Below, piece by piece: positions 47,461 to 58,839 of a stretch of 64,000 nt of DNA. The notes under the pieces were generated by a model. It made no database searches and was not told where the DNA came from. It worked only from the letters and a program-made list of their open reading frames with translations. A program made the position numbers and the translations under genes. The stretch's first letter is position 1; each line of letters starts with the position of its first letter. Source of the stretch: Mactromeris polynyma (Eukaryota; Mollusca; Bivalvia; Venerida; Mactridae); contig JASFXZ010000014.1 in assembly GCA_032209605.1 (NCBI GenBank), forward strand, positions 18,929,231-18,993,230. Direction: 5' to 3'.

Positions 47461-49260
47461 AGCTTGTTTGACAGGCTGACAATAGCCCAACTATATGAAT
47501 GTCATTAATTGAACAATTATCAAAATATTGCAAAACCTGGATCTTCGATGGTAATAAATATCACATGTCAATATCATTGTGATCTATCAATTAACAGAGA
47601 GAAAAAATGATTGTCTAGTCACTAAGAAAGTAAATGTTAGATTCATCTTAAAAATCAATACACTCTCATAAAACAGAAACTTCTGGTTATAAAACTGCAT
47701 AAATATCATAAGCGAAGGGTAAATAAGAAGTCTAGGAAGTGATAAGCTAAGTATGTTTAATTTACTCATGATTAATACCACAATATATCACTTAGTCTGA
47801 GAATACAAAGGTCCATAACTCTGTAATGCTTGGATCAGCCATGAACAAGTGTCACATACATCTTTACTTCATGACAATCATGTGTATGAAGTACATTGCC
47901 ACACAACTTTCTAACAACGGACCGACCACAGGAATGCAAGATTACCCTTTAGGCCACTCCTTTTTTATTTTTTGGTTTACAAGAATTTTTGGGAAAAATG
48001 TCCACTGGGTGGTCGAAAAAAAAAAAAAAAAAAAAAAGGAAAAAAGTCCCCAAACATACTCTAAAAGGGTGAAAATCAGAGAAATGACTAACAACATTGA
48101 AATCATTTACTTGACATTTTAAATTCTTAAACTGCTATTTAAACATGTATTAATACACACAAAGTTTCATAGTTCTAATTAAACACACTGTTTAAATCTT
48201 ACATACTGTGCATATAAAACATACTTTGAGAACATCAATGAAATTGACTAGAAAACATATATATATACTACACTTTTTTCGAAGATACATTTAATATCGC
48301 CCAGCCAGACATTTGTTTTGCTTTAAGGCTATGCTGAATATCAAAATACATATTTGAGAAAAAATATGAATTATTTTAACCATGCCAATTACTGTAAAAA
48401 TGTGTCAGAATCAGACTGATAGATTCATATTTCTTACTGTTCAATAGTTCATTTCGAATCATTTTAAGTGAAAAAATTTAAATTCCATATGAAGTTTAGC
48501 AATGTCAATTTCTTAAAAATTTGCCACTGTCAACCAGAGTTCAATCAGTCAAATGCAAATTGAAAAACAGACTTGATTAAGAACAAATGTATTTTCTTAC
48601 CAGCCAAATAAAATTGCCATATTATTCTAGGGGAGTCATGAACTTGAAGCAATAGATAACATATTGTGACACATGATAAATTGATACTCTGTAACTGAAA
48701 TTTTCTTGGCAAGTCACTGACTCCACTGTTTACATAACAAGAAATTTCTTTATATCTACTGACAACAGTAAACAAAATGCAAAAGAAAACCTTTAAGACT
48801 CTTATTACAAGCTTACATACTATCAATTTGACATTAAACTCTATAAACGAACACTTATCCGAAAATAAGCGTATCCGAAATTTATGCAACTTCGCAGTTA
48901 CTCGCCATGGTCATAGTCGTATATTTCGAGTATTTTAACTGGTTATTCAGTTGTCTGTGGAAAAACACTTCTAAATCATTTGTTTATTAATACAAATCTC
49001 AAATTTTAGGAAAAAACATCGAAATTATGTAAAATAGTTAAGATGTACAATGTTTTGATGACCCGAGATTTTGATCCAAATTTGCCGAAAAAATCGAATT
49101 TGTAAGACAAATTTAACTAAATATTTGCATTTATATCCATTACAAAAGTCGTAAGAAGACTAAGTTAACTCTAAATAAAGATTGCATCTCACATTCTTTG
49201 TGCATATTGGTAGAATAACTGAGTTTTAAATCACTGATACAGTTTATCAGATTTTTAAAA

Positions 49261-49327
49261 ATGGCGACCGACATCGTCGCGCATAACTTGCTTGAAAATT
49301 GCGACCTGTTTAAATTCCATATGCAGG
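49261..49327 (+). CDS. Candidate orphan first coding exon
   Basis: ATG with a clean codon run MATDIVAHNLLENCDLFKFH, then MQ and a donor-like g|gtaaat at 49327/49328 (phase 1). Local CpG content is higher than the surroundings (gcgaccgacatcgtcgcgc). No downstream partner exon was recognised, so this is only a candidate. It could also be a repeat fragment. Confidence 0.2.
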
Positions 49328-49796
49328 GTAAATCGCATTTAATTTCTTTGATTTATATACCATTTTAAAGCTAAGAAATTCAACTAGTGGTTTCTGTTCG
49401 TGTTTTTTTTCGTTTGGCACCAAAATCAATACGGTCGGGAAAATAATTTTGAAAAAAAAAGTGAAATTCGATTTTTATTTTTTTTCTACTTTTCGGAAAA
49501 TTAGACCCGCCGGTTTTGTAAACCAATTTATATAAAAGTAGTGGCCTAAAGACGTTTCATTATTTTGGTTTGTTTTCATAAACTGATTGAAGACTTTCAA
49601 CAAATAAATCTAAGTAAAAGATCTGAAAAAACTAATTAGTCACAGCATTCAATGAATCACTTTCTATGAGTCCAAGTATAAAATGATGATCTATAAATTG
49701 TAAGTTATGTTAGTAAAATGCTACCATGTGTTGTCTACAAAGGAAATTATCTAAAGCTGTAACTGGTTAAGTAAATGTTTAAGTGAAGCTTAAATA

Positions 49797-49951
49797 CAGT
49801 AAACCCTCACTTAAAGACCACCTCAAAATAAAGACTTTCTAGTCGATTTTCACTGTTTTGCTCTTTATTCAAAATCAATATTAAGACCATCTAAATATTA
49901 AGATCAGTTTTCAAGGGTCCCAAGGGTGGTCTTAGTATTGAGGTTTTACTA
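49797..49951. mobile_element. CAGTAAA-type MITE, copy 3
   Basis: It begins TA|CAGTAAACCCTCACTTAA and ends tattgaggttttact. The internal gaccacctcaa and aagggtcccaagggtggt segments match copies 1 and 2. Confidence 0.8.
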
Positions 49952-50219
49952 CACTTGAAAGGTTTGTAGTAAGTAATTCAACCATAAACAATAAGTATAT
50001 GCCAGAAGATTACTAGTATTATAGTAAATAAAGCCTTGCATATACAGTTATAGTAAACTTCAGTATTTTAATGAAATCTCACTGGATATTGACATTTCCT
50101 TATGACATAAACTAGGAGACACTAATTGTTAAACATTTTATTCAGGTGATCAACTAAAAGTTCAAATTATTCAAATAATATTTAAATAAACAAGTATTCT
50201 ATAGACCATTGTGTTTGAA

Positions 50220-50690
50220 CAATCTGGTCCCCTGCCCACAAAAGGTAGTTAATGTTATAACAACAATCTGGTTCCCAGAGTATTTTACAGTTATAACAAG
50301 CTGGTTCCCAGCATTCTTTACACAGTAAATGCTATTATAAAACAAACTGGTTCCCAGCATACTTAAGACAGTCAATACTATGATTACAAGCTGGTTCCCA
50401 GCATACTTTACACTGTAAATGCTATTATAACAAACTGGTTCCCAGCATACTTAAGACAGTCAATACTATGATTACAATCTGGTTCCCAGCATACTTTAGA
50501 CAGTTACTGTTATTATAACAAACTGGTTCCCTGTATGTATACTTCAGAAAGTTAATGCTATGATAGCAATCTTGTTCCCAGCATACTTTAGACAGTTAAT
50601 GCTATGATAACAATCTGGTTCCCAGCATACAGTTAATGCTATTATAACAAACTGGTTCCCAACATACTTTCAGAAAGCAAACGCTATTCC
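50220..50690. repeat. ~44-bp degenerate tandem repeat
   Basis: About ten imperfect units of ctggttcccagcatacttta + gacagttaatgctattataacaa. Unit length varies by a few bases. Confidence 0.8.
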
Positions 50691-50762
50691 CAGTATATGG
50701 CGGTGTAAAAGCTGTAACAATGTGACAGGAGCAGATAATCCAGATTAATACAAATGTATCAG

Positions 50763-50841
50763 TATAGATAGTTCCCACATATACAATATTTACCTCCCTT
50801 GTTCTGAATAGTCGGTATTGTAGATGTGGGAACTATCTATA
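50763..50841. repeat. Foldback hairpin, 26-bp arms
   Basis: 50763-50788 (tatagatagttcccacat...) and 50816-50841 are inverse copies with one mismatch, separated by 27 bases. This is probably a minimal foldback element or a strongly structured RNA if transcribed. Confidence 0.85.
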
Positions 50842-51631
50842 GGAGGGTATTACATGAAGTTTACTACACTATTGAGAAAGCAATACACAAGTATACACTC
50901 ACATCCTCATCCCCATCCTATATAATATACATACATAGTCAATTATAACATGGTCGAATATACACAGTAGATTATACACCTGTTACAGTCCAAGTATATG
51001 TGGATATTAAGATAAGGTAAATCAAAGTGTTTTTTGTTTACAATAAAAAGTATAGATATGTACATTTTACATCACTTGAGTGTGTGATTTTTTTTTAAAC
51101 TATTACTTAATCTGTACATATACAAAGGTTACATACAGATTTGAAGAAAAATGCAATATAAGTATTCATCTATAATTAAGTCAAGAATACAACATATAGA
51201 CACTATATCAGCTTAGATATAAAAAAGTCAGCATGTTCCAGAAATATATGTGCACAAAAGTAACAATATCATACATAGGTCATTACAAAAAATATATGCA
51301 TTCAATGCTTCCTTCCATCTACACACCATTCCCCTTCAACTGCCTCAACTACAACATTATAACAATTACCATAGTAACCCATCTTACAACTGGTAGAATA
51401 TCAAGGCCTGATATTAAATACCTCAATTTTGAAACCAGTCAAAATACTCAAGCATCTGATAGGTTGATTTGGATTGCAATCTTGAAATTGACCAATCAAT
51501 AAACTGCATTCTAAGACTGGTCCCCACACACAAAATTGATAACCTTGACTCCTGTCATGAAATTAAAGAAAAGTAATTACACCCCAAATTATCTCTTATC
51601 AACTACATATATAATGTAAATCTGTACAAAC

Positions 51632-54600
51632 CTCATTGGATCCCTCGGTTTCCGCCGCCAGTGTATAATGTTGTTTACGAAGTGTGGAAAGTTTCTGTCG
51701 TTCAAGCTCCAGTTCTCTCTCTAGTTCCAAAACATGAACCTAAATTAAACAATACAAAATAGTCAATGCACAGTATTAAATAAAACATCTCTGTAAAATA
51801 GTAAAACTCTGTATCTCCTTTACTAACAGAGCAGAGTATCACGGTATGGCGGCACAGTATCACGGTATGGCGGCACTATGTATATATCTGCAACAAGTAG
51901 ACACCAAACCCAAATAAATGAAAAAAATGTTATACACCTTGGCTAACTGAAACTTACCTTATTTCCAAACAGTTAAACAGTAAAAAAATGTTAAGTACAG
52001 TCGGACCTCGTTTATTCGACAATCTTCTATCAGAATACTTGGTATCATCCAATATAAATATCAGGTCCCGATGTATCTTCTTAGGCATGTCTAATTGAAA
52101 TGGGCTATTTGAAACCATGTATTATTCCAAATAAAATTTTGGACCTGATGAATTTGAATGAATGAGGCCCAACTGTAATTGGGTTGTACAAATAATCTGA
52201 CCAATCAAATTCACTGTAACAAATTACCTGTGAGTCCATCTCTTGTTTCTTTGTCTGTATGAGAGATAAGTGAGAGAAATCCATCAAACCTGTAATATAA
52301 CATAGAGAATAATAGGTTAGTGATGTGGAATGAGAAAGTTTATCAGGCAAGGCCGAAGGCGAACCCGATAACTACCGGAACCTGATAAACTTTCTAAATA
52401 AACGTAATTCATTTTGTGACGTAGTGAATATTTTGTGACGTATTGAATATCTTGTGACGTATTGCATATAAGAGTGGTAAGCACCTTACTCCGAGAGATA
52501 TAGTTCCCATGAGTCTGACACATTTTAGTGGCAATATAATTTTTTATCTGCGTTTGTGAACATCTGATGAGCATAATCAATAACAAATCTAAGAATTTGC
52601 AACAATTTAGTAAGAGTCAAATTAAACATTACAATTAGTTCATACGCAATTTCCCACGGTTTGTTTACAAATGATGAGAAATGTCAAGTGCCACAGTGAA
52701 AAAAGAAGTGATATTTGCATCTTTTTCTTTTAATTAATTTTGAATTACTCTGTGGATTCAGTCTATCAGCGTCATTTACGATTGCAAAGGAATTTTCGTC
52801 ACAAATCGATGAAACCGGACTGGGAGTCTAATATTGAGAAGATGGGTGGGGTATAGTGTACGTACTACTATTGCTACTGATCAATAAGTGATTTTCATGA
52901 TAAACGCGACCACACAGTCACCCCTGATGAGTTCAAATGCAGACGGACCCAAATTTCCGACATGATGTTGTTTCAATGGTGTAAACAGCAGACAATTTGT
53001 TAGACTACGTTGTTTACTACTATGAAAAGTCTGATTGTTCAATTGAAAAATCCATTGTTTTAGTAATTCCGGAAAAATTATAACATCACAACAATTTACT
53101 AAAAAAAGTCTGTCTAGCCACATGGTCATGTGACGTGAGATAAAAGTCGTGTGACCAAGTGACCTGATAAAGCAAAAAATATCAGGCACCCTGTTATCGG
53201 GTCGAAATTACAGCAAGTGACATGATAAATTATAATACATGACATCAATACCTCAACATTACATGACACCAATATATCACCAATACCTCATCTTATACAC
53301 AATAATACAGGACACTAACATGTCATACATTTTAATACATTTTCATATTTCATACATAATATACTGTGTAGATGACACTAACACTTTATACATTACCAAA
53401 CATGACACCAGTATGTCATACATACAACACTTTGTTGTTTCTGGCCAACTGCATGAATAATTCAAGAAACACATTATTTTATTTTATTTTAAATACAAGA
53501 AATAAGACGAGGCTCTTTACTGAAAAAGCACATATATTCAGATGTTAACAAACCGAACAGTGAAGCTTTAATACTATACTCACTCTTCTCTTCCATAATC
53601 TGTGATCCAGATTTCACGGTTGCTACGACATTTCCTGTTGCCCTGGATACACCCTTAGATGCTTCTTGTACATTCTGTAATGACTGACTTGTTCGTTTAG
53701 CTTTCACTCTGGACGATACTACAAGCTGTGCTGTGGAGGCAGCAATCTCTTGTGAACATACAATCAGCACTTCTAACTTTCCCTCACCTTTGATCACTTT
53801 GTCTGCAGCCTCCCTGTAGTATGTATACATTGGTTAAAGATATATTATGCTCATTGTTTGTTCATTTGTTCATCTAAACAATCATGAAAAATATCCAATA
53901 CCTAGTACTTTAATAAATATGCATTATCACAGAACACATGTATTTCTCTGTATCTGATGAAAAAAGACATTTGTATTATCATAAACTTGACAAAACTGCC
54001 AGGATTGTAACAAGCTGGTGTTTTTTATTAGTTTTGTCTCATAGTAATATGATTAAACAAGGTTGTTTTAAACGGTTATACATTGCAATGGTTCTTATTA
54101 ATGATGTTTTAGACTATGTAACAACAATACTGGATGAAGTCCATTAAAAAAGTTTAGGTTCAGATGAGCCAGATACATCTTTAACTGATGGAACTGCACT
54201 GATCAAACACATTACAAGGAAAGTAGAGTGGTCGAGGGGTACAGTGCCCGACTAGGTATGAAATTTATGAGTTTGAATCCTGCCCTGGATGAAGTTGAAC
54301 CATAAACGTCACAATCATTTAATACCATGCACCTACTGGATGGAACACATGGAACTGTCATCCAGAATGATTAAAATAACTAGCAAACTTGTTCACAATC
54401 GATATAAAATAAATAAATTTAAGCTAAATACATCACTGTTACTCACAAATATATCTAATATTCCTTATTGAATTAATAAACTGTAGGTTAAAACCGACAA
54501 CAGATTTACATACTAACATTAACTCCTCAAAGATATGTTAACTCAATAAAATGACCTTGCATTTTCAACTTTGGAGTTTTATTTTTTAGTACCCCTCTAC

Positions 54601-57600
54601 ACCAAATGAAATATGTATATAGGCCAAGTGAATGTCTTTTAAGAGGAAAAGTAGCAGCAATTCTTGTCCATAAGGCAATTAAATCATGAATTACAAGATA
54701 ATTGCCCACTTTCTCAATGAAGTTTCGAAATATGTTACAAGAAATCACTTGAGCTGATGCTGACATTTTTTGTGTGTAACATTTAAATGATAATTAAGTC
54801 TTAAGGAAAATGGTAAGGTTTTAGGGAAAATGGTAAGGTTTACAAATATTCCCACAAGCGAATATTTGTACCCAGTATGAATAATGCAATATCAAAGTAG
54901 CTTACATAAGAGTTGTAGCCCCCCAACCTACAGCTTTGGCAGCCGACACAAAACCTTCTGTCCATCTGTGATTCTTCTTGTAGAATTCCTTGGCTGTTGA
55001 TGTACCCTGTGTTCATTATAACATTGATCAAATATTTACATTTTGAATAGTAACATAATAAAACAAGATTGTGAATGTTTATTACACATGAAAAATATCC
55101 CACGTCTCATTGTACATACATTGTAGGACAAAATCCCCTCCGGACAAAATCCCCTTCGCTCATTTTGTACAAGGTGGACAAAATTCCCTTTGTGAATTTT
55201 ACAAGGCGGACAAAACCCCTTCATGATTTTGACAAGTAGGACATAACACCCTCTGATATTTTTTTCCACAGTTGAAAAACATTTCAAAATAATAACAAAT
55301 TTATACTGTTGTCTTTCAAAATCCAAGCTACAAGAAGCTATTTTGCAACAATAACAAAGGCAAAGATGAAATACTTAAGGGATGTTATGTCCACTGTGGA
55401 TCTTGTCGGTATACCACATTGTCTATCTGATAAACTTTACCTGCAGTAATAACCACAGGAGATTGTCACACTTTATTGTTGTCACACTTTATTGTTGTCA
55501 CACTTTATTGTTGTCACACTTTATTGTTGTCACACTTTATTGGTGTCACACTTTATTGTTGTCACACTTTATTGTTGTCACACTTTATTGTTGTCACACT
55601 TTATTGTTGTCACACTTTATTGTTGTCACACTTTATTGTTGTCACACTTTATTGTTGTCACACTTTATTGTCTATCGGGCAGAAATGATCGAAATTCCGA
55701 CTAAAACATGTGTTTTTTTTTATCGTCTTCAGGTGTAAAAGCAAATTGACAAGGTTTTTGACGTGTGTACATTTTGATGAATTACTGAGGAGAATTTTGC
55801 CAGTTCTTGACGGATTTGCATTAAGTACTGTGTAGGTGCCGTTTGCAAGATACATACTTAGAATTTGTTTTATTGCATGAATTATTATTATTATTGTATA
55901 TTTATTGATGTTTGAAGTGTGAGTTCAGTCTTGGTGTGAAAAGCATTGGACTCCTTATATATATAAACTATAGAAGGTATATAGAATGGGAGAGAACTTG
56001 CAACAATCTCCTGTGGTAATGACAAACTAAGACCGATTAAAAACTAACATTTTTATAAGATACTTTTCTATTTTGGTAGCTAGAAAATTAAATGTCAATA
56101 TCACAAAACATTCAACATAAACATATAAAACCTAGTCATATTAATGAATTAATGTTCATGATTCTTTTACAGTGATCTATGAACAAATAAAACTTCAAAA
56201 AAAATACTCACCCTTCCTTGTCCAACAATTTCCTGTTGTAAATCTCGAGATTTCTCCACCAATATTTTGATGCACTGAAACAATTTACATAATTATATCT
56301 TAATTGTAATATATAAATATAGCAACTTCAGACAGAGTTTGGGTGTCCAGTGAAAAATCATCTGGAACTAGTAAATATAGGGTATTCCATGTATGGTCAT
56401 AAATTACTGAAGTCATTAAACAAGATTTCTGAGTTTCATGAAGCCAATGATTTTATGAACACAGATGTAATACATTTATTTCATTTATCTTAAATTATTG
56501 TGCCGAAAATTTTTTTGGCAATGATCTTTCACTCACAAAAGAAGGGGCCATTGCTGTAAGGCATTGTGAGGTCATGTCATTTGTTTACAATAAAGCAAAT
56601 TAACAGTTTCAAAACGCCCAACATTCCCCCCCCCCATTTTTATCGATTTTAGTGAGTAAATATAACTGACCGATTATCTCTTCATATAACTTGTATTGAA
56701 AAAGTTCCCGATTTGTGGTCAGGTTTAAACAATTGATTCAATGTTTGTGGTTATATCCAATATAAAATTCAATTGTAAATGTTTGGAAAATTCAGACCAT
56801 AAACATTCCAAAGTTAAATTGTTTTAGAAAATCCAACAAGAAACCATGTCGGATGGATAGTTTATAAAACATCATTTCCTATAAATTGTTAGCATGGAAC
56901 ATCGGCTTTACTCTTCACTTAACTCTTTGTTTCACATAATATGCATCTGATATTTAAGTTGTAGAGTGTCGAACCTATTAACAGGTGAATAGTGAATTGT
57001 TGGAATGAACACAAGAAAAGTGAGAAAGAATATAACAGAGAAGGTCACATCCATAAAACAAAACATGGCCTCCCCATACAGATCTTACAAATTAAAATAA
57101 AATATAAAAAGGGAGCATAAAAATTTCACTATAAGATAGTAGCCCGGAGAACACCGGAGTATATATTTTCACAAGCCACCATAGAGTGCAGTATAACTGT
57201 ATATACCAGACTACTTGATATTTTCTCACACTGTCATAATGTTACATGCATCCATCATATTCTCACAATGTTTTTCTCCTTGCTTCACATCAGTTGTTAC
57301 TGAGTACATTATTAATTTACAAGGCCACCAGCATTACTGGGTTTTATTCATTTAAATTTTCATTACTCATATCATGATAATTGTTTTCCTCGATGTAAAA
57401 TAAACACCAAAAAGCAATTAAACTGGACATGTTGAAAGTAGAGTTAAGGACTAGATGTTAAATCAAGTTGTCAGATGACATTAAAGAATGAACTTACGGT
57501 TTTGTTGTCAACTTAGAACAAAATACTCAGTTAAGTGGATGCTAATTCATCAACTTTCTAATGTTGATATTCGTTTCTACATTTAGTAATAAATTAGTCA

Positions 57601-58435
57601 CCCATGTACATCTCAAATATTATACCTACGTCAGCCAGGATTGGTTTTGATTTAACTCTTAAGTTTATAAAACAAAGTATCACCGATATCAGAGGTACAT
57701 AAAGAACTGTGCATGCTGTTGTTTAAACCTGGCCTCGAGTCAAATCATTCTCTGGCTTATTCCGTGTCCATCTTTAAATTGAATGAGTATTTTTGTTGAG
57801 AACTGATGTGTGCATGCTGTTGTTTAAACCTGGCCTCGAGTCAAATCATTCTCTGGCTTATTCCGTGTCCATCTTTAAATTGAATGAGTATTTTTGTTGA
57901 GAACTGATTTGTGCATGCTGTTGTTTAAACCTGGCCTAGAGTCAAATCATTCTCTGGCTTATCCCTTCACTATCTTTAAATTGAATGAGTATTTTTGTTG
58001 AGAACTGATTTGTGCATGCTGTTGTTTAAACCTGGCCTTGAGTCAAATCATTCTCTGGCTTATCCCGTGACCATCTTTAAATTGAATGAGTATTTTTGTT
58101 GAGAACTGATTTGTGCACACTGTTGTTTAAACCATTTTTCTTATAAATTTGTATATTTGAAGGTCCATTGCTACGGAAGTACTATATGAATGATAACATT
58201 TATTATTGTTTTTTCCCCCGACTTGTTACAACATGACACATATCTGCCAATATAAAGGTTAGTAACTGTCAGTTATAACTAGAATCAACCTTAAAACAAA
58301 TGGCAGTCATGTAGAAATAAACAGTAGACACTGAACTTCACTTACCTTCATAAGGTCAGTGCAGGCATCAAGTATACGTTCGTTAACTTCTAACTGTACG
58401 CCTGTATTATCTTCACGCGTTTTTTGTAACATCTC
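51632..58435 (-). CDS. HIP1R: HIP1/HIP1R (Sla2) endocytic adaptor, C-terminal THATCH exons
   Basis: Six exons join in frame on the minus strand: 58346-58435, 56212-56274, 54906-55006, 53584-53813, 52228-52289 and 51632-51739, all with AG/GT borders. In order they encode EMLQKTREDNTGVQLEVNER..., then DLQQEIVGQGR, GTSTAKEFYKKNHRWTEGF..., then EAADKVIKGEGKLEVLIVCS and EIAASTAQLVVSSRVKAKR, then MDFSHLSLIQTKKQEMDSQ, then VHVLELEREL...LRKQHYTLAA. These match the I/LWEQ (THATCH) actin-binding domain and following coiled coil of HIP1/HIP1R, a clathrin- and actin-binding adaptor with an N-terminal ANTH domain. The N-terminal exons lie outside the window or were not found. The 3' end is unsettled: read-through of the last exon stops at 51599, or a splice to about 43418 adds His-stop. 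The DFSHLSLIQ-KKQEM wording is nearer HIP1R than HIP1. Confidence 0.88.
51998..52175. mobile_element. pogo/Tigger-type MITE
   Basis: TA|CAGTCGGACCTCGTTTATTC at the left and gaatgaatgaggcccaactg|TA at the right are imperfect inverses with a TA target duplication. The terminus is very close to pogo/Tigger ends. It lies in the HIP1R-like intron. Confidence 0.75.
53205..53440. repeat. Degenerate catgacac-type tandem repeat
   Basis: Imperfect units of catgacac(c/t)aatat...cata type, in an intron of the HIP1R-like gene. Unit length is irregular. Confidence 0.45.
54222..54425 (+). mobile_element. tRNA-derived SINE, copy 3
   Basis: The head gagtggtcgaggggtacagt with a B-box-like gagtttgaatcc, and the tail acttgttcacaatcgatata, match the family at 17.3 and 18.2 kb. 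In an intron of the HIP1R-like gene. Confidence 0.65.
55127..55265. repeat. Degenerate ~35-bp repeat
   Basis: Four to five imperfect units of ggacaaaatccccttcg + attttgtacaagg. Confidence 0.6.
55449..56024. other. Segment bounded by short inverted repeats
   Basis: accacaggagattgt at about 55451 is the inverse of acaatctcctgtggt at about 56002-56016. The 16-bp array starts directly at the left arm. No target duplication was established. Confidence 0.4.
55462..55670. repeat. 16-bp minisatellite, 13 units
   Basis: The unit attgttgtcacacttt is nearly perfect, with one unit reading attggtgtc. Open frames of up to 118 codons across it are repeat artefacts. Lies in the HIP1R-like intron between 55007 and 56211. 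Confidence 0.95.
57709..58133. repeat. 101-bp tandem repeat, just over four units
   Basis: gtgcatgctgttgtttaaac starts at 57709, 57810, 57911 and 58012 and a partial unit starts at 58113, an exact 101-bp period. Units differ at only a few sites (for example ttccgtgtcc or tcccttcact). In an intron of the HIP1R-like gene. Confidence 0.95.
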
Positions 58436-58839
58436 CTGTAGATAGAAACCATTAACATATAATGTATTAATGTCGTAAAATATAAAGAGGCATCTTTCAT
58501 CGACACCCATTTATTGTATTCATTTATCAGCGACAAAACAAAAAAATCTGAATACCACAAACTCAATTAAAGCTTTTAACAATTCTGTCGGTATAGCACA
58601 ATTTTTACCCAATGTGTAAAATGACAAAGTTTAATGGCTGAAAATATCAAATTAATATTCAAAAATGACATGTATTGAAAAACATTATCGGAAGAAAAAA
58701 GTTTGATAATAGCTCTGTTTGTTATAATGACTCAGACTAGAAAAACGGTTGACAGCCAAATATCAAACTGGTAAGTATAAAACCCAAACCCAAGGTGGGA
58801 ATTTCCCAGTCCTTGGATGGTTTGGAGATAGCAAGAGCC

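Larger units (their letters stand above)
47461..51631. other. AT-rich stretch, possibly the last intron of the HIP1R-like gene
   Basis: It contains an A homopolymer (about 48017-48037), an orphan exon candidate (49261-49327), a MITE (49797-49951), a ~44-bp degenerate array (50220-50690) and a foldback hairpin (50763-50841). Confidence 0.5.

Noticed and set aside
55382..55738. 118-codon frame with TLYCCHTLLLSHFIVV repeats
   Set aside because: It comes from the 16-bp minisatellite and is open in several frames.
58795..58839. Earlier start for the TRIM-like protein
   Set aside because: The codon at 58795 is GTG, not ATG, and no in-frame ATG exists between it and the TGA at 58750. The ATG at 58840 is used.
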